Assembly (NCBI GenBank): GCA_018882645.1
Contig: VERM01000101.1
Span: forward strand, 1-6,126
Direction: 5' to 3'
DNA from: Ferruginibacter sp.
Lineage (GTDB): Bacteria; Bacteroidota; Bacteroidia; Chitinophagales; Chitinophagaceae
DNA: 6,126 bases
Positions 1 through 6,126 of this stretch are shown piece after piece (position 1 is the first letter of the stretch; every line of letters starts with the position of its first letter). The position numbers were made by a program, and so were the translations under genes. The notes beneath the pieces were generated by a model. That model searched no databases, was not told where the DNA came from, and was given only the letters and a program-made list of their open reading frames with translations.

Positions 1-180
1 GGCTTTGACTATACACTTGCTTATAACAATGTTTGTAAAACTGCCAAAACTATAATATTTACAAAATTTGGTGTAAATCTTCCATTTAAAAAAGACACGT
101 ATAAAAATTCATATAATCCTGAAATTAAACAAGGAGATTGGCTAATTAGTCTTGGGTTTAAATTTGTCAGGAAGAGTTAA
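1..180 (+). CDS. C-terminal fragment of a probable outer-membrane beta-barrel protein
   Basis: This is the last 59 codons of a gene that begins before the window, ending in TAA. The frame reads from the first base without a stop. The translation contains two amphipathic stretches, roughly residues 18-29 (TIIFTKFGVNLPF) and 46-56 (DWLISLGFKFV). A polar, Asn/Lys/Tyr-rich segment separates them. This is the pattern of a terminal beta-hairpin with a long loop, as in the small outer-membrane barrels common in Bacteroidota. The protein does not end on the aromatic residue typical of many barrels but on FVRKS, so the assignment is tentative. No signal peptide can be checked because the 5' end lies outside. 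I see no obvious terminator after the stop. The family cannot be named from this fragment. Confidence 0.5.
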   Translation, partial: GFDYTLAYNNVCKTAKTIIFTKFGVNLPFKKDTYKNSYNPEIKQGDWLISLGFKFVRKS

Positions 181-313
181 AATTGCAAAATGTAAAATCG
201 ACAGCCCGGTAAATCTCAAACCCATTAAAGGCATTTCCTATCGCGATATTCTGGTAGCCGGATTAAAAAGTTTTTTGTTCGAATACAAAAATTATGATGG
301 AGAGAATTTGTAG
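146..313 (+). other. Orphan open frame, possible gene fragment of unknown family
   Basis: This frame is open for 55 codons between an in-frame TAA at 143-145 and a TAG at 311-313. It overlaps the end of the preceding gene in another frame and has no ATG, only TTG codons at 152 and 164. The part beyond 194 reads like real protein: KIDSPVNLKPIKG, then YRDILVAGLKSFLFEYKNYD, with alternating hydrophobic and charged residues as in a short helical C-terminus. I do not recognise the family. The simplest reading is the 3' remnant of a gene whose 5' part was lost when the upstream gene's end was joined to it. A chance open frame is also possible. A shorter antisense frame over the same bases looks less protein-like. 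Confidence 0.25.
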
Positions 314-427
314 TTCGGATTTAGAATCTCTCTTAGTTAAAAAACAATTAGCTCTTTTATGAATTAATGATTAGATGAAATAGTTGAGGCTTAATCCTGA
401 CTAGAGCGTAATGATTTTTTATTGTGA

Positions 428-667
428 ATACAATATTGTCTAACGGTTTATACCAATATTATCCTTAAAACGAAAATAAGACGAAATGAAATACTTACTC
501 ATTTGAAAAGCAATGCAAAAAAAGAATTTACAAGAAAAGAGTATCTGAAATATTTCAAGAAGATATCCACAGCAACAGCAAGCAAGTATGTTAAATAAGT
601 AATTGAACAAATAATAATTAAGAAAACAGTCGACAAGAGAACTTCCCGTTATTATTTTCAAGAATAG
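428..667 (+). pseudogene. Decayed C-terminal winged-helix domain, Fic-protein-like
   Basis: Reading the frame beginning at 428, the translation runs through RRNEILTHLKSN and FTRKEYLKYFKKISTATASK to YVK, and is then interrupted by TAA at 596-598. It resumes in the same frame with VIEQIIIKKTVDKRTSRYYF and ends at TAG 665-667. The order is a first helix (NEILTHL), a helix-turn-helix (EYLKYF, then STATASKYVK), and a beta-wing (IIKK, then KRTSRYYF). This matches the winged-helix module at the C-terminus of many Fic AMP-transferase-family proteins and some AlbA-type ATP-binding regulators, where the motif is typically IS-x-TA-x-R-x-L. There is no start codon and no Fic core motif (HPFxxGNGR) upstream, so only the tail of the gene remains. 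The family is inferred from the motif pattern. The in-frame stop is seen directly. Confidence 0.42.
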
Positions 668-735
668 AAACCATTTTGCTCCAATTGAGAAAATACAAGA
701 CAGCGTTGAAAGCGAAAGTATTGATACAATTTCAC

Positions 736-765
736 TTTAACACATTAATTATCTCCCTATCTTTG
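736..765 (+). promoter_or_regulatory. Bacteroidota-type promoter for sucD
   Basis: TATCTTTG at 758-765 is a full match to the Bacteroidota -7 consensus TAnnTTTG used by the primary sigma factor of this phylum. An imperfect -33 element (TTTA, 736-739) lies 18 bases upstream, where TTTG would be expected. Transcription would begin around 770-775, giving a leader of only about 10-15 bases before the ATG at 785. The leader is A/T-rich with no Shine-Dalgarno sequence, which is usual for this phylum. The -7 match is direct; the start site is inferred. Confidence 0.6.
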
Positions 766-784
766 CGAAAATTTTTATTCAAAT

Positions 785-1657
785 ATGTCAGTTTTAGTCA
801 ATAAAAACTCCAAAGTCATCGTACAGGGTTTTACAGGTACAGAGGGCACTTTCCATGCCACTCAAATGATTGAATACGGAACCAACGTAGTTGGTGGCGT
901 TACCCCCGGTAAAGGAGGTACGAAGCATCTTGACAAGCCGGTATTCAATACCGTGGCCGACGCGGTAAAAGCTACCGGAGCCGATGTGAGCATCATTTTC
1001 GTTCCGCCTGCATTTGCGGCAGATGCCATCATGGAAGCCGCAGAGGCCGGTATCGGTCTGGCTGTATGTATAACTGAGGGCATTCCTGTGCAGGATATGG
1101 TGAAGGTTAAAAATTATTTACAGGGGAGCAAAACCAGGCTGATTGGCCCCAATTGTCCAGGAGTAATAACCGCTGAAGAATGTAAAGTGGGCATCATGCC
1201 GGGATTTATTTTCAAAAAAGGACGCATAGGCATTGTATCAAAATCAGGTACCCTTACTTATGAGGCAGCTGATCAGGTGGCGAAAGCAGGACTTGGCATT
1301 TCCACCGCCATAGGAATTGGCGGAGATCCTATCATTGGAACTACCACTAAAGAAGCAATCGAATTATTGATGAATGATTCCGAAACAGATGCCATCGTGA
1401 TGATTGGTGAAATCGGCGGAGGTATGGAGGCTGAGGCAGCAAGATTCATAAAATCAACCGGAAATAAAAAACCTGTTGTAGGCTTTATTGCAGGACAAAC
1501 CGCACCTCCAGGAAGACGTATGGGACATGCCGGAGCCATTGTTGGCGGTGCCGATGATACAGCCGCTGCAAAAATGAAGATCATGGGTGAATGCGGCATT
1601 CATGTTGTTGCCAGTCCCGCTGATATTGGCAAAACCATGCTGGAAGCCATCAAATAA
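785..1657 (+). CDS. sucD: Succinyl-CoA synthetase (ADP/GDP-forming) alpha subunit
   Basis: SucD pairs with SucC to convert succinyl-CoA, phosphate and a nucleoside diphosphate into succinate, CoA and the triphosphate in the cytoplasmic TCA cycle. The 290-residue product is full length (E. coli SucD has 289). The N-terminal Rossmann CoA-binding domain shows [10 protein letters not shown] at 15-24 and GGVTPGKGG at 37-45. GPNCPGVI lies at 121-128 and SKSGTLTYE at 152-160. The ligase half carries IGEIGGG at 207-213, with the Glu that contacts the active site. [10 protein letters not shown] at 243-252 contains the phosphorylated catalytic His248 (His246 in E. coli). The ATG at 785 fits because homologues also begin MS-x-L-x-x-K-N-x-K. 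No sucC lies next to it in this window, and it has its own promoter and terminator, so it appears monocistronic. It is richer in G+C than its surroundings, as expected for a Gly/Ala-rich, well-expressed enzyme. Confidence 0.97.
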   Translation: MSVLVNKNSKVIVQGFTGTEGTFHATQMIEYGTNVVGGVTPGKGGTKHLDKPVFNTVADAVKATGADVSIIFVPPAFAADAIMEAAEAGIGLAVCITEGIPVQDMVKVKNYLQGSKTRLIGPNCPGVITAEECKVGIMPGFIFKKGRIGIVSKSGTLTYEAADQVAKAGLGISTAIGIGGDPIIGTTTKEAIELLMNDSETDAIVMIGEIGGGMEAEAARFIKSTGNKKPVVGFIAGQTAPPGRRMGHAGAIVGGADDTAAAKMKIMGECGIHVVASPADIGKTMLEAIK

Positions 1658-1678
1658 AATAAAGATATTTCATCATTC

Positions 1679-1711
1679 AAAGGCGTTAATGTAGAGTTAA
1701 CGCCTTTTTTT
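1679..1711 (+). terminator. Rho-independent terminator after sucD
   Basis: An 11-base perfect stem pairs AAAGGCGTTAA (1679-1689) with TTAACGCCTTT (1697-1707) around the 7-base loop TGTAGAG. A run of seven T residues (1705-1711) begins in the last stem bases. It lies 21 bases after the sucD stop codon. The reverse direction lacks an equivalent T tract, so it acts mainly on forward transcripts and separates sucD from the following gene. Confidence 0.93.
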
Positions 1712-1823
1712 ATTTTCATTTTTAATGAATATAAATTCTATATTACAATCTAAATACAACAGAATGAAAATTTTTATTCCCGGCTTATCACTTCGTTTTT
1801 TTAATCCTAAAACATTGAAGGAA

Positions 1824-1895
1824 ATGAAAGTCAAATTTTACATGATTTTTTTAACCCTTGTTATTTCTTTTATTAGAACAGAAACCACGATGGCT
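1824..1895 (+). other. Signal peptide region of the A2M-like protein
   Basis: The translation from the ATG at 1824 is MKVKFYMIFLTLVISFIR followed by TETTMA and then QMNDYKKQW. It has a basic start, a 13-residue hydrophobic core and a small-residue cleavage context after TMA. There is no lipobox Cys, so a soluble secreted or periplasmic form is expected rather than a lipoprotein. Upstream, GAAGG at 1817-1821 sits only two bases before the ATG, too close to be a normal ribosome-binding site. This is not a strong objection in Bacteroidota, which rarely rely on one. Confidence 0.7.
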
Positions 1896-4800
1896 CAAAT
1901 GAATGATTATAAAAAACAATGGGATAAAGTTGAAGCGCTAGATGCAAAAGGGCTCACCAAGAGTGCTTTCACTGAGGTTAAAGAAATTTTGAAAACCGCA
2001 TCGGCTGATAAAAATCATCCGCAAATGATTAAGGCCGCAATGTATAAAATGTCTTATGAGAGTACTATAGAAGAAGAAAGTGATGAAAAAAATCTTCAAT
2101 TCATTGACAGTCTTGCAAATAAAATGAACAATCCCGGAAAAGCCATACTGCTCAGTATAAAAGCGGAAATGCTATGGGATTATGTTCAGGATAATCGATA
2201 CAGCCTCTACGACAGGACAAAAACCAACACAGAAAATAAATCAGATTTTAAAACCTGGAGTATTGAAACATTTCACCAATATATCAGCACATTATACAAA
2301 GCATCACTGGAAAACGAAACGACTTTAAAAAATACAGCTATAAAGGAATGGGATGCTATTATTGAAAAAGGAAAAAATACCAGACAAAACAGACCTACCC
2401 TATTCGATTTTCTTGCTTTCCGCGCTTTCGAATATTTCAGCAATGATGAGATCAACATCACTGAACCCGCAAACAAGTTTGTCATAAACAATCCCGATTT
2501 ACTGGGGCCTGTCGCGGCTTTTACAACACTGAAAATCAATTCTTCAGACAGCGCTTCAAATCATTTACAGGCATTGAAATTATTACAGAAAATTTTACAA
2601 TTTCATTCAAATGAAAGCAATAAAGATGCACTGATCGATGCTGATCTGGCAAGAATAAAATTTGTAAGCTCATACGGCGTATTCAAGGATAAAGAGGAGC
2701 TGCTTGAACAAGCATACTTAAGCGCTGAAAAAAACTATGCACCCAATCCCGGTGCAGCACAATTCTCCTATCTCCGGTCGATGATATATTTAAACAAAGG
2801 ATACGAATACAATCCTTTCAGTAAAACAGATGTACAGTTTGAAATAAGAAAAGCAAAAATGCTTTGTGATTCTATTATCGTCAAATATCCCGGATCAGAT
2901 GGAGCTATCAATGCAAATAATACTTTATTGAACATTAAAAAAAATGCAGTAAAAATTGAGACAGAAAAAGTATGCATTCCGGAGAAACCGTTTAAAGCAT
3001 TTTTTAAATACAAAAATGTTTCAAAGCTTTATTGTAAAATAATTCCCATAAAAAACAGTGACATTCCCAAAATCATCAACAATAATAATGATTACAGTTA
3101 TAATTGGCATGAAACCATTTTGAAAATGCCGTCTTCAAGAAACTGGAGCATTGATTTGCCGGATCTAAAAGATTTTCAGGAACACGCCGTTGAAATCAAA
3201 ATAGATCCGTTGTCTTCCGGAAGTTATTTTCTGCTGACTTCCATCGACTCTTCATTCTCAAATGATAAAAATCTGCTGACCAAAAACTTTATTCATGTAA
3301 GTAATATTAGTTACCTCTATAACAAAAACAATGAGGTGTATATTCTCAACAGAGAAACCGGATTCCCTCTCAAAAATGCGAATGTTCAAACCTGGAAAAC
3401 TAAATATAACTCCAATAAATCAGAATACGAATTTGTAAAAAAGGAAAAATATACTTCCGATGAAAACGGAATGATACAGCTAAAAAAAATTGAAAACTAT
3501 GATTCTCATTATTTAGAAATAACTTACGGGAACGATGTATTGTTTACCGACGATTATATTTCCAGATATCCGGTATACAGTTATGAAAGAGACTCCTTAC
3601 TTCATTCATTTATATTTACCGACCGGGCAATCTATCGTCCCGGACAACAGGTTTTTTTCAAAGGTATAGTTGTAAAAGAACTCAATCTTCAAAACACTTC
3701 GAAAGTGGTTGAGAAATTTAAAACCACCGTAAACTTACTGGATGCTAACAGGCAAAAAGTTTCATCGGTAAAACTTATAACCAATGAATTTGGCTCTTAT
3801 AATGGCTCATTTAAACTGCCAGAAGGATTGCTTAATGGCAGGTTCAGTATAAAGGACTCAGTCAGCGGAGATGAACAGTACTTTAATGTAGAAGAATATA
3901 AGCGGCCGAAATTTTATGCTGAAATAAAAAAACCGGAGGGGACTTACAGAATAAATGAACTCATAAATGTAACGGGCTTGGCAAAAGCATATGCCGGCAA
4001 TGCAATCAGAGATGCTAAAGTGTCGTATAGAGTGGTGAGAAAGGTTCAATTCCCTGTTTGGTGGGGATGGGGAGGTTATTACCGCTCAAGCTATACACTC
4101 AGTTCAGAAGAAATGGAAATAACCAATGGAGAAACGAAAACAAATGAGAAAGGAGAATTTACCATTAGCTTCAATGCCATACCGGATCAAAGCATTGAGA
4201 AAAAAAATCAACCGATATTTTACTATGAAGTAAGTGCAGATATCACAGATCTTAATGGAGAAACCAGAAGTGCCTCAAGCTCTATAGCAGTTGCATACCA
4301 GGCATTTCAGATTTCAATTGAAAGTCCTGAGATGGTATATGATGACAAAATAAAAGACATTAAAATCAAAACCCTCAATTACAACGATATTCACGAATCC
4401 ACGAATGTGCGCATCGAACTGAAAAAACTTGAACAGCCTACTCAAATTTTCAAGGAAAGATATTGGGATATGCCAGATTTATTTTTGATGAGCAAATCAG
4501 AAAGCTATAAATCTTTTCCTGATGAATTGTATGCAGACGAGGATGAAAAAAATAAATGGCCCGTAAGTAAAGTTTTTGCAGATTTCGATGACAGCACTAA
4601 GATTGACGGGAAAATAAACCTCAAGCCTACTGATTTAAAAACAGGATGGTATAAAATGATTGTTTCGGCAAAAGATAAATATGGAGAGGGCGTGTATGCG
4701 GAAAAATATATTGAGATCAAATCCAGAAAAAATAATACAACTGATAAGGCTGTAGAAATCATTACTGATAAAAAAACTGCCGAACCCGGAGAGCAGATCA

Positions 4801-5960
4801 ACTACAATATTGCCACTCAATTTGATAAAGTATGGATTATTCAAAGTGTCATACGCTCAGACAAAAAAGCAATTGCCAATTATACTACATCCGGAAAAAA
4901 TGCTATTTATTCAAATAAACTTCCGATAAATGAGTCAGACAGAGGAGGCATTAACCTTTGCTATGTATTTATTAAGAACAACAGAGTATATACCGGAAGT
5001 GAAAGCTTTGTCATTCCCTGGAGCAATAAGGAACTGAATATACAATACGAAACGTTCAGAGATAAACTTTCTCCGGGAAGCAAGGAAAAATGGAAAATAA
5101 AAATCAAAGGCAATAAAGCAGATAAAATAGCGTCTGAAGTCCTCGTCAGTATGTACGATGCTTCATTAGACCAATTTATGATGCATGAATGGGCCTCACT
5201 GCAATCGCTATGGCAAAACTTGCTGGAACTGATACAATGGGAAAAATATACTTTCGGAAGTGTCGGTTCATTTGATTACAACAGCATCCCTTTACAGTAT
5301 AAAAATGAAAAAGAAAAAAGTTACGACCAGTTGTTTACAATGAATGAGCGCAACAAAAGATTCAGGGGGAAAATATACTATAGTAAAATCGCAGAACCTG
5401 TTATCGTTGCAGATGCAGCCGAGATGGATGGCATAAGTTATGCAAATAAAATATCTGCTGACAGCTCTATCAATCCATCCAAGGCTCCAGATAAAAAAAA
5501 TGAAGTAAAAAAGAGCGATGATAAAAAAATCAATATCCGAAGAAACTTCAATGAAACAGCTTTCTTTTATCCTGCTTTAACGACAGATGCTCAAGGCAAT
5601 ATTGAATTTACATTTTCCATGCCCGAAGCTTTAACGGAATGGAAAATGATGACATTGTCACATACAAAAGAACTGGCCAGCGGATACAGTGAGAAAAAAA
5701 CAATCACACAAAAAGAATTAATGATTCAGCCCAATGCACCAAGGCTTCTTCGTGGCGGTGACAAAATTCAATTGCCTGCTAAAATCGTTAATATGAGTGA
5801 TAAAGAACTTTCGGGCACGGTTGAGCTGGAACTATTTGACGCAACAACCAATAAAGTAATAGCTAAAGGATTTGACAACATCAATGCCTCACAATCGTTC
5901 AAACTTTCTGCTGGACAAAGCCAGTCTGTATTTTTCCCTTTAATGAAACCGGAATTATAG
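1824..5960 (+). CDS. Secreted alpha-2-macroglobulin family protein, C-terminally truncated
   Basis: Bacterial alpha-2-macroglobulins are large envelope proteins thought to trap attacking proteases, often alongside penicillin-binding protein 1C. The ATG at 1824 is preferred because it starts a classic signal peptide: Lys at 2 and 4, a hydrophobic core at about 5-17, and likely cleavage after TMA (about residue 24). ATGs at 1725 and 1764 would put 33 or 20 residues in front of it. In numbering from 1824, a helical N-terminal region covers about 25-390. A regulatory-like beta-sandwich follows at about 505-560 (VYILNRETGFPLKNANV). The MG2 domain has TDRAIYRPGQQVFFKG at 599-614. The next MG domain starts at VEEYKRP (689-695) and includes a Trp/Gly/Tyr-rich stretch at 746-753. 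A Lys/Asp-rich linker occupies about 1220-1240. The A2M domain starts at FNETAFFYP (1242-1250). The frame stops at TAG shortly after VFFPL. Related proteins continue for several hundred residues with the rest of the A2M and thioester-type domains, which are absent here. It is probably a disrupted gene. Confidence 0.88.
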   Translation: MKVKFYMIFLTLVISFIRTETTMAQMNDYKKQWDKVEALDAKGLTKSAFTEVKEILKTASADKNHPQMIKAAMYKMSYESTIEEESDEKNLQFIDSLANKMNNPGKAILLSIKAEMLWDYVQDNRYSLYDRTKTNTENKSDFKTWSIETFHQYISTLYKASLENETTLKNTAIKEWDAIIEKGKNTRQNRPTLFDFLAFRAFEYFSNDEINITEPANKFVINNPDLLGPVAAFTTLKINSSDSASNHLQALKLLQKILQFHSNESNKDALIDADLARIKFVSSYGVFKDKEELLEQAYLSAEKNYAPNPGAAQFSYLRSMIYLNKGYEYNPFSKTDVQFEIRKAKMLCDSIIVKYPGSDGAINANNTLLNIKKNAVKIETEKVCIPEKPFKAFFKYKNVSKLYCKIIPIKNSDIPKIINNNNDYSYNWHETILKMPSSRNWSIDLPDLKDFQEHAVEIKIDPLSSGSYFLLTSIDSSFSNDKNLLTKNFIHVSNISYLYNKNNEVYILNRETGFPLKNANVQTWKTKYNSNKSEYEFVKKEKYTSDENGMIQLKKIENYDSHYLEITYGNDVLFTDDYISRYPVYSYERDSLLHSFIFTDRAIYRPGQQVFFKGIVVKELNLQNTSKVVEKFKTTVNLLDANRQKVSSVKLITNEFGSYNGSFKLPEGLLNGRFSIKDSVSGDEQYFNVEEYKRPKFYAEIKKPEGTYRINELINVTGLAKAYAGNAIRDAKVSYRVVRKVQFPVWWGWGGYYRSSYTLSSEEMEITNGETKTNEKGEFTISFNAIPDQSIEKKNQPIFYYEVSADITDLNGETRSASSSIAVAYQAFQISIESPEMVYDDKIKDIKIKTLNYNDIHESTNVRIELKKLEQPTQIFKERYWDMPDLFLMSKSESYKSFPDELYADEDEKNKWPVSKVFADFDDSTKIDGKINLKPTDLKTGWYKMIVSAKDKYGEGVYAEKYIEIKSRKNNTTDKAVEIITDKKTAEPGEQINYNIATQFDKVWIIQSVIRSDKKAIANYTTSGKNAIYSNKLPINESDRGGINLCYVFIKNNRVYTGSESFVIPWSNKELNIQYETFRDKLSPGSKEKWKIKIKGNKADKIASEVLVSMYDASLDQFMMHEWASLQSLWQNLLELIQWEKYTFGSVGSFDYNSIPLQYKNEKEKSYDQLFTMNERNKRFRGKIYYSKIAEPVIVADAAEMDGISYANKISADSSINPSKAPDKKNEVKKSDDKKINIRRNFNETAFFYPALTTDAQGNIEFTFSMPEALTEWKMMTLSHTKELASGYSEKKTITQKELMIQPNAPRLLRGGDKIQLPAKIVNMSDKELSGTVELELFDATTNKVIAKGFDNINASQSFKLSAGQSQSVFFPLMKPEL

Positions 5961-6126
5961 AACGTTTCGGATCACTCAAAACCTTTAGATACAAGTCTCG
6001 GAGGAGGCATGCATAAGTTTTCTCACTATGCAGGTCTCCCTGACGCTCTGCGATGATTCTAATAAGGTGATCAATCCCCATGGTTCGCCCGATGTTGGCG
6101 ATTCGACGCCAGTAAAGGGCATCGTC
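5961..6126. other. Unidentified 166-base tail of different composition after the broken A2M gene
   Basis: By hand count this segment has 81 G+C of 166 bases (about 49%), against 68 of 180 (about 38%) in the 180 bases before 5941. None of its frames continues the A2M family. Three frames stay open to the window edge. A forward one runs from 5989, with an ATG at 6028 starting MQVSLTLCDD and continuing through NPHGSPDVGDSTPVKG. A reverse one ends at the stop at 5987-5985 and includes MPFTGVESPTSGEPWGL. Another reverse one, DDALYWRRIANIGRTMG, runs back across the junction to about 5899. I recognise none of them and cannot tell which, if any, is real. It could be the end of an inserted element or foreign sequence joined in assembly. 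Confidence 0.55.

Larger units (their letters stand above)
181..784. other. 604-base stretch with no intact gene, containing gene debris and the sucD promoter
   Basis: No frame in this AT-rich stretch has a credible start together with a protein-like translation. It holds most of the orphan frame ending at 313, a segment around 314-427 with stops in all forward frames, the interrupted winged-helix-like frame at 428-667, and a short forward frame (618-740, no ATG) ending at the TAA at 738-740. The sucD promoter element lies near 758-765. A 73-codon reverse frame at 661-440 gives a Cys/Phe/Tyr-rich translation, which is what the complement of AT-rich coding debris produces, and is not called. 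The region looks like a decaying former gene space rather than a designed regulatory region. Confidence 0.6.

Noticed and set aside
299..333. Imperfect hairpin (GAGAGA at 300-305 with TCTCTC at 327-332)
   Set aside because: The stem is only six perfect pairs with a large loop and no T tract on either strand, so a terminator is not supported.
862..1599. Reverse-strand frames of 73 and 108 codons opposite sucD
   Set aside because: They are shadows of the strongly conserved sucD codons, with Pro/Ala/Ser-rich translations and no family resemblance.
767..1779. 14-base match GAAAATTTTTATTC at 767-780 and 1766-1779, near the sucD start and near an upstream ATG of the A2M gene
   Set aside because: It is A/T-only apart from its end bases in an AT-rich genome, and the second copy lies inside or just before a coding frame. 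Chance is the simplest explanation.
2273..4844. Several reverse-strand frames of 63-98 codons opposite the A2M-like gene
   Set aside because: Their Phe/Ile/Ser-rich translations are the complement of Lys/Asn/Glu-rich coding sequence, and the forward frame is clearly the real gene.
5899..6081. Reverse-strand 60-codon frame crossing the A2M junction
   Set aside because: About a third of it is antisense to the A2M-like frame, and I recognise no family. It is not called as a gene, although its upstream part in the foreign tail cannot be excluded.
6068..6110. tRNA-like GGTTCG segment near the right end
   Set aside because: It does not fit a T-arm followed by an acceptor stem and CCA, and no anticodon arm can be placed upstream.

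Overview
The window looks like a piece of a Bacteroidota genome or metagenomic contig. The evidence is an AT-rich background, a Bacteroidota-type -7 promoter element (TAnnTTTG) with no Shine-Dalgarno sequence before sucD, and a long secreted alpha-2-macroglobulin-like protein with the sequence features of the Bacteroidota branch (a VEEYKRP segment followed by a Trp/Gly/Tyr-rich stretch).

Layout. Positions 1-180 are the 3' end of a gene that probably encodes an outer-membrane beta-barrel. Positions 181-784 hold no intact gene. That stretch contains an orphan open frame (146-313) and a decayed frame (428-667) whose translation resembles the C-terminal winged-helix domain of Fic-type proteins and has an in-frame stop. 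The promoter of the next gene is at its right end. Positions 785-1657 are an intact sucD (succinyl-CoA synthetase alpha subunit), closed by a strong intrinsic terminator (1679-1711). Positions 1824-5960 encode an exported alpha-2-macroglobulin-family protein. It reads cleanly for 1378 codons and then stops just inside the A2M domain, without the thioester-domain half. Positions 5961-6126 differ in base composition and do not continue that protein, so the gene appears to have been cut by an insertion, a rearrangement or a chimeric assembly join.

Working together. The genes do not look like one operon. sucD is a single-gene transcription unit of the TCA cycle, with its own promoter and terminator and no sucC visible beside it. 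The A2M-like gene is a separate envelope-defence or protease-inhibitor gene that is probably non-functional as seen here. I found no CRISPR array, tRNA or rRNA, no recognisable transposase, and no convincing new multi-gene system. The points most worth a second look are the 3' junction of the A2M gene, the unidentified 166-base tail, and the gene debris upstream of sucD.
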